From the NCBI GenBank assembly GCA_035938175.1, contig DASZHD010000019.1, positions 1-64,000 of the forward strand: a DNA stretch of 64,000 nt, in the 5' to 3' direction. A model generated the notes under the pieces. It searched no databases. It was not told where the DNA came from and was given only the letters and a program-made list of their open reading frames with translations. Shown piece after piece: positions 51,759-61,434 of the stretch. Positions within the stretch are counted from its first letter, which is position 1. The number at the start of each line of letters is the position of its first letter. The position numbers were made by a program, and so were the translations under genes. Source of the DNA: DASRDE01 sp035938175 (GTDB lineage: Bacteria; Vulcanimicrobiota; Vulcanimicrobiia; Vulcanimicrobiales; Vulcanimicrobiaceae).

Positions 51759-51833
51759 GGGGTGCCCTATGCTTTACACCCCCGTAAAGAATCCGGCTAA
51801 CCAACCGTAAACGCCTCGCCGATTATCATACCG

Positions 51834-53909
51834 ATGCCCTTACGCGTAATCGCCCGGCGCCAAGCCCCGGCGGTCAATCCCGCGCCGAGCCCGGCGCTGT
51901 TCGGTTTGCCGCAGCCTCCGCCGGGATGGCCGCAACGTCCGGCGGGCATCAGCCTGTGCATGATCGTGAAAAACGAAGAGCGCTTTCTGGAGCAATGCTT
52001 GCGCAGCGTAGCGGACGTCGTCGACGAAATCAACATCGTCGATACCGGGTCGACCGATGCGACCGTCGCCATTGCCGAACGCTTCGGGGCGCGCATCGAG
52101 CACCGCGAATGGCGCAACGATTTCGGATGGGCGCGAAACGAGGCGCTCAAGATGGCGACAAAGCGCTGGGTCCTGCAGTTGGATGCCGACGAAGAGCTCT
52201 CGCCGGAATCGAAAGAGCAACTCCGCGCGCTGAAAAGCGTCCCCGCGCACTTGCAAGGCCTGTGGATCCGCTGCGTCAATGCCTCGGACAAATACCGCGG
52301 CGGCGGAAACGTGTCTCACGCGATCGTGCGCATTTTCCCGAACAACGAGCGCATCCGCTTTTACGGCGCGATACACGAGTTCCCGAGTTTGGACGGCTCG
52401 CACCTCACGCTTTCGGCGAATTCGACGGCGATCAAGATCGTCCATCACGGCTACCTGAACGCAATCGTCGACGATCGCGGCAAGTACGCGCGCAACATGG
52501 AAATCGTCGAGAGCGAAGTTGCCGCAAATCCGGAAGAGTCGTTCAACTGGTACAACTACGGAATGACGGCCTTTCTCGGCGGCGACATGGAGCGCGGCGT
52601 AAAGGGCTTCCAGCGCATGTGGGAACTTTGCCGCAAGCACGGCATGCGGGGCTTCACGCCCAACGGGCTGCAGACGCTCGCCGATATCTACACCGAGCAC
52701 CTGCATCAGCCGGAAACCGGTTTGCAGTACGCGACCGAATGTCTCAAACTCGCGCCGCGCTATGCGAACGCGCACTTTTCCGCCGGAAAGGCGCTGGTGG
52801 AACTGAAGCGCTTCGACGAAGCGCGGAAAATGTACGAAGCGGCAATTGCGGACGCGGAGTTCATCGATCGCCAGTACATCGTGGACGACGAAGTGCCGCG
52901 CTGGAAAGCGCAGTGCGAAATCGGGTCCACCTACGTCGCCGAAGGCAACGACGCCAAAGCGATCGAGTGGTTCGAACGCGGGCTGCAAAACCGTCCGAAA
53001 GTGGAACCGCTGCGGATCAACTATGCCAAGTCGCTCGAACGCGTGGGCCGTTTCGACGAAGCAGAGAAGGCGTACCGCGGCGTTTACGAAGACTTCGGCG
53101 GCGAGCAACCGTCGCTGGAATACGTCAATTATTTGCTGCGGCGGCACAAAGAGCGCGAAGCGCTCGCGATCATCGAGCGCGAGCACGCTTCACTCAGCCC
53201 GGCGGTCGCGGCTCAGATGCTCGTGGCCGGCGCGATCGTCACGCAGCGCAACGGTCTGGGCGACGGCGTTTCGCTGTTGACTGCGGCGCGCGAACGCGAC
53301 CCGGAGAATCCCGATGCCGCCGCAATGTTGGAAGCGGCATACAAGCAATCCGGAGATACCGGTGCGGTTGCGAAACTCCAGGAGGAAGAGCTGCGCTTCG
53401 AGCCGCAGGCGCCCGCGCAGTTTCTGCGCCGCTTCAACATCTTGATGCAGGCGAACCGTCACGAGGATGCGCTTTCGTACGCGCGCCGCGGTTTAGACGT
53501 CGATCCTGCGGATGCGCGCTTGAAGTACAGCGCCGCCATCGCGTGTGCCAACCTCGGACGCAAAGAAGAAGCGGTGGAATACGTGCGCAGCATCACGCCC
53601 TCGGACGGCGATGTTTTCCCGCTCGCTGCGTACTTGCAGGGGGCGGTTCTTCGCGAGTTGGGCCGTACGGCCGAGGCGCTTACGGTGTTGAAGTGTTTGC
53701 TCGCAGCGGATCCGAGGCACGTCGACGGCATCGCACTGTATGCTTCCGTGCTGGAATCGCTCGGTCATACGGCTGAGGCCGAAGCAGTGCTGCGCAACGC
53801 GCTGCCGTTCGGGAAGCACCGCATCGCTGCGGACCTCTCGAATTTGTACGTGCGCGCCGGCCGGCTGCAGGAAGCAAAAGACGTCGCGACGGCGGCGCTT
53901 GCGTTGTGA
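51834..53909 (+). CDS. GT2 glycosyltransferase with TPR repeats (SunS-like)
   Basis: 691 residues. The N-terminal GT-A domain (about 38-260) has ISLCMIVKNEERFLEQCLRS, INIVDTGSTDATVAIAERFG and the metal-binding LQLDADEEL. The remaining 430 residues are tetratricopeptide repeats (YATECLKLAPRYANAHFSAG, ARRGLDVDPADARLKYSAAI). TPR-linked GT2 enzymes often glycosylate peptides or surface proteins. It lies between fliC and flaG and overlaps the next gene by 4 nt, so flagellin is a plausible target by location. Confidence 0.87.
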   Translation: MPLRVIARRQAPAVNPAPSPALFGLPQPPPGWPQRPAGISLCMIVKNEERFLEQCLRSVADVVDEINIVDTGSTDATVAIAERFGARIEHREWRNDFGWARNEALKMATKRWVLQLDADEELSPESKEQLRALKSVPAHLQGLWIRCVNASDKYRGGGNVSHAIVRIFPNNERIRFYGAIHEFPSLDGSHLTLSANSTAIKIVHHGYLNAIVDDRGKYARNMEIVESEVAANPEESFNWYNYGMTAFLGGDMERGVKGFQRMWELCRKHGMRGFTPNGLQTLADIYTEHLHQPETGLQYATECLKLAPRYANAHFSAGKALVELKRFDEARKMYEAAIADAEFIDRQYIVDDEVPRWKAQCEIGSTYVAEGNDAKAIEWFERGLQNRPKVEPLRINYAKSLERVGRFDEAEKAYRGVYEDFGGEQPSLEYVNYLLRRHKEREALAIIEREHASLSPAVAAQMLVAGAIVTQRNGLGDGVSLLTAARERDPENPDAAAMLEAAYKQSGDTGAVAKLQEEELRFEPQAPAQFLRRFNILMQANRHEDALSYARRGLDVDPADARLKYSAAIACANLGRKEEAVEYVRSITPSDGDVFPLAAYLQGAVLRELGRTAEALTVLKCLLAADPRHVDGIALYASVLESLGHTAEAEAVLRNALPFGKHRIAADLSNLYVRAGRLQEAKDVATAALAL

Positions 53910-56572
53910 GCGGGGAAGCAGTGCTGGATTATTCGATCATCATCCCGGTTTTCAACAAGGCCGCATTGACGCAGCATTGTTTGCGCACGCTGCCCCCAAC
54001 GCTGGAGGGTTGCGGCGAAGGCGAAGTCATCGTCATCGACAACGCCAGCTCCGACGAAACGCCCCAGATGCTGGCGGAGTTTCCGTGGGTTCGCGTCGTT
54101 CGCAACGAAACGAACCTGGGATTCGCCGGCGCGAATAATCAAGGCGCTCGTCTGGCACGCGGCCGTTTTCTGATCCTGCTGAACAACGACACGGAAGCCC
54201 GCCCGGGCTGGCTCGCGCGCATGCTCGCCGCGGCACAGGATCCGTCGGTCGGCGTCGTGGGAGCGCGCTTGTTGTATCCGAACGGCACGCTGCAGCACGC
54301 CGGCGTCACTTCGTACGCTAATCGTTTCGGCAGCGTCGGCTTCGTGCCGGTGCACGACATGCATCAATACCCGGCGAACTTCCCGTATGCAAATCAAGCG
54401 CATGATTTGCAACTCGTAACCGGTGCTTGTCTCCTCACGCCGCGGGATCTGTATCTCGAACTGGGCGGCTTGGACGAAGCGTATTGGAACGGCTACGAAG
54501 ATATGGATTACTGCCTGCAAGTCCGCCGGCGCGGGCTTCGCGTAGTATACGAAGGCCGGGCCGAACTGGTTCACTATGAATCGCAATCCGGAACGCAGCG
54601 TTTCCGGAAGGTCGCCTGGAACTGCGATTTGCTTGCGCGCCGTTGGAACGGCAGTGCAGACTGCGACGGCGACCGCGAACTGCTAAGGCGCGGTTACAGC
54701 CGCCGGGAAGTTCGCTTGGCGCGCGGCAACTATTACTGCGAGTCCGTTCCGCACCCGGCGGTCACTATCGTCCTTCACGGTCCCGCCGAACGCGCGAACC
54801 AAGAAGAATTCACGCGATCGCTGCGTGCGAATCGCGTACCCATTGACGGTGTGATGTATGCCGGTGAAGGCGCGGAAGCAATCGCGCAGGCGCGCCGGCA
54901 GATGCGAAAACGCGGAAACCGCTACGTTGCCTTCGTCGATACGCGCTGCACGCTGCGCGACGGCTGGCTTGACGAGCTGGCGCTTGAAGTGGAGTTTGCT
55001 TGGAATTGCGGCGCCGCCGCGTACGCGCCTGAAGCTGCTGGGGGAGTGCTTTATTCTGCCGACGCGCGATGCACGCTCGTTTCGCTGCGCAAATATCCGG
55101 CGCATCACCGGCTTGCCGGCGCGGATTCTTTGAACGCGTCGCTGTGCGACTTTTTGGAGCGCGGCCTGGACCTGGCGATCGCGACGCGCCCCGCCGTTGC
55201 GCCGCTTGCGGATCTTCCCGCGCCCGATGCGCCGCTCGTGGAAAAGCTTACCGCCGGTATCGATGAAATCGAGCAGCGTCTTCGTCGTGCACCGCGCCGG
55301 CAGCGCGGCTTGGTTTCCATCGTTATGCTCAGTTGGAACGCCGTCGACTTTACGAAAATGGCGTTGGATTCAATCCGCCGGCATACGAGCGGGCCGTACG
55401 AAGTGATTATCGTGGACAACGGCTCCAAACCCGAGACGGTGGAGTGGCTGCGCACCCAGCAAGACGTTCACGTTATCTACAACGAAACGAATCGCGGCTA
55501 TGCGGGAGGCAACAATCAAGCGATAGCAGCCGCGCGCGGCGAGTATGTCGTTCTTTTGAACAACGACGTGATCGTGACGGAAGGGTGGCTCGACGGATTA
55601 CTTGCCGCGTTCGACCGTATTCCCGGCCTGGGCGTCTCCGCTCCGCGAAGCAACAAGATTGCCGGAGATCAGCTCGTCAGCGATGCACAATACACCGGCG
55701 CCGAAGGCTTGCACGAGTTTGCACGCGTGCGGTCCGAACGGTACCGTGGTCAGGGATATTTGACCGATCGTGCCATCGGATTGTGTCTGTGCATCGACCG
55801 CCGCGTCATCGAAGAAGTCGGGGGGCTGGACGAACGATTCGGACTCGGCAATTTCGAAGACGACGATTACTCAATCCGCGTTCGCGCAGCGGGATACAAG
55901 ATGTACGTCTGCGACGACGTCTTCATCCATCACTTCGGCTCGCAAAGCTTTGCCGCCAACAAGGTCGACTACGCCGCGACGATGCGTACGAACTGGGCGA
56001 AGTTTTCGAAAAAATGGGGATTCCCGGCGGCGTATCCGGAGAACGGCTATGACATCCGGCCGGCGATCGCGCGCGGCTTCGACCCGGATGTCCACTACTT
56101 CGCGCTTCCAGCGCCACCCGCTCGTGCCGGAGCCGATAACGCGGCAGTACACGACGCGGTCGGCGACGACGCGGCGCTCTATTCGAACGATCGTCAGTTG
56201 GTCATCGCGGCAGTCGTGCGTTCGGAACGCGATTGGAACAACGTCGGCGCCTTCATCCGCCGCTACGTAAGCGCATTCTCGGTGCAGGATCGCACGCTGC
56301 TGACGATCGCCGCAGCCGGCGAACTCGACGCGACAACGCTCGGCCGGCGTATCGAACGGGCGTTGGAAAAGCTGAAACTCTCGCCGGAGTCGATTCCGGA
56401 TCTCTTCGTCAGCGACGAAGACTCGCTGGATCGCTGGACGAGCGCGCTCGGCGCCGGCCGCGTGTACCGGCTGGATGCATCCGGAGACGATCCGTTCGAT
56501 CGGTTGCCCGAGCTGGCACAGCGCAGTCCCAGCGCTTTACGACGGCTCGTGGCGCAGGAGGGCGCGGCATGA
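53906..56572 (+). CDS. Protein with two GT2 glycosyltransferase domains
   Basis: 888 residues. The first GT2 domain (about 8-270) shows YSIIIPVFNKAALTQHCLRT, VIDNASSDETPQML and LILLNNDTE; the second (about 468-720) shows LVSIVMLSWNAVDFTKMALD, VDNGSKPETVEWL and VVLLNNDVIV. Both carry NND/NNDV metal motifs. A middle segment (about 270-460) and the last 170 residues have no family I recognise. Tandem GT2 enzymes build glycans in two steps. GTG 53906 overlaps the previous stop (GTGA). Confidence 0.88.
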   Translation: MSGEAVLDYSIIIPVFNKAALTQHCLRTLPPTLEGCGEGEVIVIDNASSDETPQMLAEFPWVRVVRNETNLGFAGANNQGARLARGRFLILLNNDTEARPGWLARMLAAAQDPSVGVVGARLLYPNGTLQHAGVTSYANRFGSVGFVPVHDMHQYPANFPYANQAHDLQLVTGACLLTPRDLYLELGGLDEAYWNGYEDMDYCLQVRRRGLRVVYEGRAELVHYESQSGTQRFRKVAWNCDLLARRWNGSADCDGDRELLRRGYSRREVRLARGNYYCESVPHPAVTIVLHGPAERANQEEFTRSLRANRVPIDGVMYAGEGAEAIAQARRQMRKRGNRYVAFVDTRCTLRDGWLDELALEVEFAWNCGAAAYAPEAAGGVLYSADARCTLVSLRKYPAHHRLAGADSLNASLCDFLERGLDLAIATRPAVAPLADLPAPDAPLVEKLTAGIDEIEQRLRRAPRRQRGLVSIVMLSWNAVDFTKMALDSIRRHTSGPYEVIIVDNGSKPETVEWLRTQQDVHVIYNETNRGYAGGNNQAIAAARGEYVVLLNNDVIVTEGWLDGLLAAFDRIPGLGVSAPRSNKIAGDQLVSDAQYTGAEGLHEFARVRSERYRGQGYLTDRAIGLCLCIDRRVIEEVGGLDERFGLGNFEDDDYSIRVRAAGYKMYVCDDVFIHHFGSQSFAANKVDYAATMRTNWAKFSKKWGFPAAYPENGYDIRPAIARGFDPDVHYFALPAPPARAGADNAAVHDAVGDDAALYSNDRQLVIAAVVRSERDWNNVGAFIRRYVSAFSVQDRTLLTIAAAGELDATTLGRRIERALEKLKLSPESIPDLFVSDEDSLDRWTSALGAGRVYRLDASGDDPFDRLPELAQRSPSALRRLVAQEGAA

Positions 56573-58554
56573 GGATCAATGCCAATGCACCGATGCTTCC
56601 CGTTTGGCGCAGCGATGCCGATTTGCAGCGCATCGTGTCGCCGGAAACACTCGCCGTAGCACGCGTCGAACCGGTATTCACGCGGCGCGAACAGGGAGCA
56701 CTCGGCCTCGACTTGGTTTTCGTACGCGAGAGCGAGATCGCGGTCATTCCCGCAATCCGCATCGCACATGAAATGCTGCTGGAGCCGGAGTGCTCACCGT
56801 TCATATGGCCGCACTGCGCGAAGAGTCTCGACGCTCCTCGCGTCTCCCAAATTGAAGAATTCCTCGTTCCGTGGTTGCGCGCCCGAGCGCTCACCGGTCA
56901 AATGAACGACGAGCTCGTCCGGAATTTTTCGGATGCGCTCGATCCGGCCGCGTTCGAGCTCGCGCGCAAAGCGTGCTTCATCGGCGCCGCGACATACCGC
57001 GACGTCGCGATTGCGGCGGCGCCCTACGTCTACGCCATGCGCTTTGCGCGCAACGCCGGCGTCGGATCGCGCGATGCCGCGGGGGCTACCGGTTCGATGC
57101 TGCTTGCGCAAACGGCGGCTTCCGTTCAGTGCGATCTGCAGGACCCGGCCGTTCGAGCGCTGGCGGCGCGATGGTTCGGGAGCGAGATTTTCCAGACGCC
57201 CGCCGGCCGTATCGATGTGGGCATCGGCATTGAAGCCGACGGTGTGGAGATTCGCTTCGACGAAGCGGGCAGACACGTCGTGACCGTGGCGACTCCCGTA
57301 CCTTCCGAGTTCGTCGTCTCGTTCGATCCCGAGGATGCGGCGCCGTGCCGGACGTTTTCGGTGACCTGCAAGCAGCAGACGGTTTTACGGAGCAGCGCGT
57401 TGCCGCGCGTTCCGGCTGCAGTCGGCGGATCCGGCGGACGCATCGCCATCGTCGCCGCCGCATCGGCAATTAACGAGCGCGGCGCGATCGCTGACGATGC
57501 AAACGAACTCGCGCGCAGGCTCAACGCGGAGGGATTTACCGCGCACGTGTTACCGCCGGCCTCCGTTCGCCTCGATACGCCGTATGACTTAGTGCACGCC
57601 TTCGACGTCGGACGCGATAGCGAATTCGGCACGCTGCTGAAAGAAGCTCGCCGCCGGAGTATTCCCGTCGTCGCGACGGCGGGACTGGCCGACGCAACCG
57701 GCGAGTGGTCTTGGGCCTCGCAAGTCGTGAATGCGCTCATGCGCAGCGCGCAAGACGAAATTACGCTAAGCGATCATCTGCGGATGATGTCGCTGCGGCG
57801 CTTGAACACCGAGCAAACGCATTCGTTTGGGGGTGATCCGCTGCCCGGGTACGCGGACTCCGTGAGAGCGGCGTTGTCGGCCGTCGACGTGCTGCTGGTA
57901 ACCGGCGCGTACGAAGAGCAGCTCGCGCGCGAGCGCTTCGGCTACTCCGGGCCGGCGCGCACCGTACCCGCATATCTCAACGACGATTCACCGGGCGCGC
58001 CAATCGACGATCTGTGCGGCACTTGGGATTTCGTCTTCGTTCACGCGGCCATCGTTCCGAACGCGAACCTGATGCTGCTCGCGCGCGCCGCGCAAGAACT
58101 GGATCTGCCGCTGCTGATCGCGGGGCCGGTAACGGACTCGCTGTACTTCGCGCACGTCCGGGAGGCGCTCGACGGCCGGACGATCTTCGTGCCGCATCCC
58201 TCGGCCGATCAGGTTGCGGCATTGTACCGCCGTGCGCGGGTCTACGCGGATTTGGCGTGGTGGCAGTCCGCCGTGCACCGCGCGGCGCGGGCCGCGGTTA
58301 ACGGCTGCGGCGTTCTGGTCGCGCAGACGTCTCCGGCGGCTGCGCTGTGGCCGGGCGGAGTCGCCTGCGCGGATCCCTCGGACGTGGCTTCGATCCGGGC
58401 CGGGCTTTCGGCGGCGTGGCAGACGCGCGCGCCGGCCGGTTTCGCCCTGGAGGTCTCCTCGCTCTGCGACCCGGGCCGGGCTTTCGTGGAAACGGTCACC
58501 GCCTACGCGCAAGCACAGTCCGCCTGCGCGGCCTCCCTCCCGGCCCCGGCCTAA
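56569..58554 (+). CDS. GT-B (GT4-like) glycosyltransferase-type protein with unknown N-terminal half
   Basis: 661 residues. Residues 1-280 match no family I know. From about 285 a Rossmann pattern appears (GGRIAIVAAASAINERGAIA, ELARRLNAEGFTAHVLPP), and the C-terminal domain has LPLLIAGPVTDSL, TIFVPHPSADQVAALYRRAR and RAARAAVNGCGVLVAQTSP, which resemble the donor-binding domain of group 1 glycosyltransferases. ATG 56569 overlaps the previous stop. It is the third sugar-transfer gene in a row after fliC. Confidence 0.65.
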   Translation: MRINANAPMLPVWRSDADLQRIVSPETLAVARVEPVFTRREQGALGLDLVFVRESEIAVIPAIRIAHEMLLEPECSPFIWPHCAKSLDAPRVSQIEEFLVPWLRARALTGQMNDELVRNFSDALDPAAFELARKACFIGAATYRDVAIAAAPYVYAMRFARNAGVGSRDAAGATGSMLLAQTAASVQCDLQDPAVRALAARWFGSEIFQTPAGRIDVGIGIEADGVEIRFDEAGRHVVTVATPVPSEFVVSFDPEDAAPCRTFSVTCKQQTVLRSSALPRVPAAVGGSGGRIAIVAAASAINERGAIADDANELARRLNAEGFTAHVLPPASVRLDTPYDLVHAFDVGRDSEFGTLLKEARRRSIPVVATAGLADATGEWSWASQVVNALMRSAQDEITLSDHLRMMSLRRLNTEQTHSFGGDPLPGYADSVRAALSAVDVLLVTGAYEEQLARERFGYSGPARTVPAYLNDDSPGAPIDDLCGTWDFVFVHAAIVPNANLMLLARAAQELDLPLLIAGPVTDSLYFAHVREALDGRTIFVPHPSADQVAALYRRARVYADLAWWQSAVHRAARAAVNGCGVLVAQTSPAAALWPGGVACADPSDVASIRAGLSAAWQTRAPAGFALEVSSLCDPGRAFVETVTAYAQAQSACAASLPAPA

Positions 58555-58579
58555 ATTGGCTGCTCCGCCGGGCCGAAAT
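58552..58579 (+). promoter_or_regulatory. Candidate sigma-28-type promoter of flaG-fliD-fliS
   Basis: TAAATTGG at 58552-58559 (sharing the stop codon of the upstream gene) and GCCGAAAT at 58572-58579 are separated by 12 nt. The -10 box matches six of eight bases of GCCGATAA and the spacer is one longer than in the other two promoters, so support is weaker. It would leave a leader of about 20 nt. Confidence 0.5.
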
Positions 58580-58603
58580 AAGAAGTAAGGTAGGAGGCCT
58601 AAC

Positions 58604-58963
58604 ATGGACGTTCAGGTTGTTGCATCCGGCGCGACGGGGCAGCAGCAGGTGCCGGAGTTGCAGCCAGCAGCACCGGCAGCCGCAGCACAAGCAGTTTTCC
58701 CGGCTCAGTCCGAGCCGGCCGCCCAGCAGTCGCAGGGCGCGCTTTCACCGATCGTTGCGAAGATCTTCGGAAACGGCGGCGTTCCCGCTCCCGTGTCCGT
58801 GAACGTCTCGTATCGCGTCGAGCGCAATCCGGACATGATCGTTACGGTATTCACCGATCCGAAAACCGGCAAAGAGATCGCTCAAGTTCCCGCCGAGGTC
58901 ATGGTGCAGATCGCACAATTCTTCGACAAGGAATCCGGCGTGACGCTGGATCGGAGCGCCTAA
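58604..58963 (+). CDS. flaG: FlaG family flagellar protein
   Basis: 119 residues. The C-terminal half has the FlaG core: VSYRVERNPDMIVTVFTDPK, TGKEIAQVPAEVMVQIAQFF. The N-terminal half is Ala/Gln/Pro-rich linker. GTAGGAGG precedes ATG 58604. FlaG influences filament length and lies between the flagellin and cap genes, as in Bacillus and Campylobacter. fliD begins on the next base after its stop. Confidence 0.88.
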   Translation: MDVQVVASGATGQQQVPELQPAAPAAAAQAVFPAQSEPAAQQSQGALSPIVAKIFGNGGVPAPVSVNVSYRVERNPDMIVTVFTDPKTGKEIAQVPAEVMVQIAQFFDKESGVTLDRSA

Positions 58964-60973
58964 ATGTCCGGCTTGGGCAGCGGCGGCGTTTCGAATATCC
59001 CGGGGACCAACGTTCCCCCGGTTTCATTTCCGGGTATCGCGTCCGGTATCGATTATACGTCGATCATTCAGAAGCTCACGTCGTTGACGCTCGCGCCGGT
59101 CGCACAGATTGACGCGCAGATTTCGACGTTGAACGCCGCGAACGCGGAGCTGTTGAAGCTGAACGGGATGTTGGCTTCGGTGCAGAACGCGCTCACCGCG
59201 CTGTCCGATCCCACCCTGTTCACCGCTTACGACGCGCTGTCGTCGAACACGGCGGTCGCCAATGCATCCGGAATCCCGAGCGTTGCCGCAACACCCGGCA
59301 CGTACATCATCGACGCGACACAGCTCGCCACTGCAACGCAGGTCACTTCGGCGACGAATCTGGGCCATACCGAGAACGACGCGATCGGCGGCACCGTCGC
59401 CGCGAACGTTCCGCTGATCGATTCATACGCCGCGATCACGCCGAATAACGGCGCCTCCGGCCAAGGTTCGATCACCGTTGACGGCGTCACGGTGAAATAC
59501 GACGTGACGACGCAATCGCTCAACACGATTCTCGCCAATATCAACTCGGCGGTCCATGCCGCCGGCGACGCGACGTTCAACATCGGGTTCATCGGCGCTA
59601 CCGACCAAGTGCAGATTACCGATTCGGCGCATCCCATCGCCCTCGGCGCGCCCAGCGACTCCGGCAATCTGCTGCAGGTGCTGCGTTTGGACCAAGCGCA
59701 GGTTCAGAACACCGCAAGCGCGGGCACCGTCACGGCGACGGCCGGCGTGGGCGGCATCAACGCGTCGCTCGCGTTCAATTCCGTGAACGGCTCGGCTCAA
59801 ACGACGGACGCGAACTATCTGACGCCGGTCACCGGCGGGTTCTTCACGATCAACGGCGTGCAGATCAACGTGTCCAACTCCAACAATCTGTACGACGTGA
59901 TCAATGCGATCAATCAGTCGAGCGCAGGCGTCGTCGCGACGTACAATTCGGCAAACGGCCAGATTACGATTGCGAACAAGAATAGCGGTCCCCAGAATAT
60001 CGTTCTGGGATCGGGTTCGGATACCAGCAATTTCCTTTCCGCCACGGGCTTGACGTCTGCGTCGGGCGCAACGACGCAACTCGGCTCGCAGGCTTCGGTG
60101 ACGTTCCAGGCGCCCGGCGGATCCACGCAGACGGTGTACAGCAACAGCAACGCCGTGACCAACGCGATTGCGGGCGTTACGCTGAACCTGCAGAGCAGCG
60201 ATTCGTCTTCGCCGTTTACCGTAACCGTGTCGCAGAGTAACAAACAGCTGGTCAGCGCCATTACCGGGTTCGTCTCGGCGTACAACACGGTCATCAACGA
60301 GATCAATAAAGTGACGGCTCCGCCGCTCGTGGTGCAGTCGTCGACGCCCGGCGCGAACAGCGCACAATCCGTCGGCGGCGGTATTCTGTACAACAATGCC
60401 GACGTCGCAGCGATCAAGAATCAGCTCGTATCGATGGTCTCGGGGCTGCTCGGCGGAAGCTCGCAGTACAATTCGCTTTCATCGGTCGGCCTGCAGCTCA
60501 CGAGCTCGTTCTCGCAGGCTGCCGCCAACAACAACAGCAGCACGAACGGTCAGCCGCCGATCACGACGCAGACGATCAACGGCACGGACGGAACGCTCCA
60601 GGCGCTCGACGTCAACAAACTTTCCGCGGCCCTCGCGGCCAATCCGACCGCGGTTGCGGGCATATTCGGCGGCGCGCAAGGGCTGGTCACCCAGATCGGC
60701 ACCTACCTTGCGGGCGTTACCGGCGTCTCCACGATCACCACGACGAAGTTGCTGGGATCGGTCGCCAATATTTCGCTTTTGCAAAGTTTCGAAAACGCCA
60801 TTCAGGCGCAAGTACAGAACTTGCAGTCCCAGGTTACGCAAATTCAAAGCAATGCCAACCAGCAGGCCGACACGCTTCGCGCTGAGTTCGTCGCGAGCGA
60901 ATCCGCCCTGGTGGGCTACCAAGCACTGCAGCAGCAACTGGGCTCATTCTTTAATAACGGCAGCGGACATTAA
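58964..60973 (+). CDS. fliD: Flagellar hook-associated protein FliD (filament cap)
   Basis: 669 residues, longer than typical FliD (450-550). N-terminal VSFPGIASGIDYTSIIQKLT and LTLAPVAQIDAQISTLNAAN, and C-terminal NLQSQVTQIQSNANQQADTL and GYQALQQQLGSFFNNGSGH, are the coiled-coil ends that build the cap. The extended beta-rich middle (about 250-500) is probably surface-exposed. ATG 58964 directly follows flaG. Confidence 0.95.
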   Translation: MSGLGSGGVSNIPGTNVPPVSFPGIASGIDYTSIIQKLTSLTLAPVAQIDAQISTLNAANAELLKLNGMLASVQNALTALSDPTLFTAYDALSSNTAVANASGIPSVAATPGTYIIDATQLATATQVTSATNLGHTENDAIGGTVAANVPLIDSYAAITPNNGASGQGSITVDGVTVKYDVTTQSLNTILANINSAVHAAGDATFNIGFIGATDQVQITDSAHPIALGAPSDSGNLLQVLRLDQAQVQNTASAGTVTATAGVGGINASLAFNSVNGSAQTTDANYLTPVTGGFFTINGVQINVSNSNNLYDVINAINQSSAGVVATYNSANGQITIANKNSGPQNIVLGSGSDTSNFLSATGLTSASGATTQLGSQASVTFQAPGGSTQTVYSNSNAVTNAIAGVTLNLQSSDSSSPFTVTVSQSNKQLVSAITGFVSAYNTVINEINKVTAPPLVVQSSTPGANSAQSVGGGILYNNADVAAIKNQLVSMVSGLLGGSSQYNSLSSVGLQLTSSFSQAAANNNSSTNGQPPITTQTINGTDGTLQALDVNKLSAALAANPTAVAGIFGGAQGLVTQIGTYLAGVTGVSTITTTKLLGSVANISLLQSFENAIQAQVQNLQSQVTQIQSNANQQADTLRAEFVASESALVGYQALQQQLGSFFNNGSGH

Positions 60974-60990
60974 CGCCGATACTAGGGAAG

Positions 60991-61434
60991 ATGGGCATGA
61001 AGAGTTCCGCGGATCAGCGCTATCTCGAGACTTCCATTGCGACGGCTTCGAAGGAAGATCTGATCGTAAAAATCTTCGATATCCTCGTGTTGGCGTCTTC
61101 GCAGGCGCTCGACAAGCTGCGTAACGATCGCAACGACATCGAAGGCATTCACAAAGCGCTGCTGCGGGCACAGCGCGCGCTGTGTTTGCTGATGGGTTCG
61201 CTGGACATGGATATCGGCGGCGACGTCGCCCGCAATCTGTTCCGCGTCTATGAATTCTGGCATCACGAGCTCGTGCTGGCAAACATGCAGAAGGATGCAG
61301 AGCGCGTCGAACGGATTCTTCCGAACTTCAAAGAGTACCGCCAAATGTGGTCGCAGGCCGTGACCCAGTTCAAAGCGATGCATCAGCCGGCCGCGCAAGC
61401 GGCGGCGGGCGGCGGTTTTGCTGCCGTTGGATAA
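60991..61434 (+). CDS. fliS: Flagellin export chaperone FliS
   Basis: 147 residues with the FliS pattern: RYLETSIATASKEDLIVKIF, DILVLASSQALDKLRNDRND, a helix of basic and acidic residues and the final helical pair (VRVYEFWHHELVLANMQKD-type). It binds the C-terminal D0 of flagellin and prevents premature polymerisation. An Ala/Gly tail overlaps the next gene by 17 nt. Confidence 0.9.
   Translation: MGMKSSADQRYLETSIATASKEDLIVKIFDILVLASSQALDKLRNDRNDIEGIHKALLRAQRALCLLMGSLDMDIGGDVARNLFRVYEFWHHELVLANMQKDAERVERILPNFKEYRQMWSQAVTQFKAMHQPAAQAAAGGGFAAVG

Noticed and set aside
51798..51825. Possible sigma-28 promoter before the GT2-TPR gene (TAAC, GCCGATTA)
   Set aside because: The -35 box is incomplete, the spacer is 12, and the -10 box lies only 8 nt from the ATG. 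I could not support it as a promoter.
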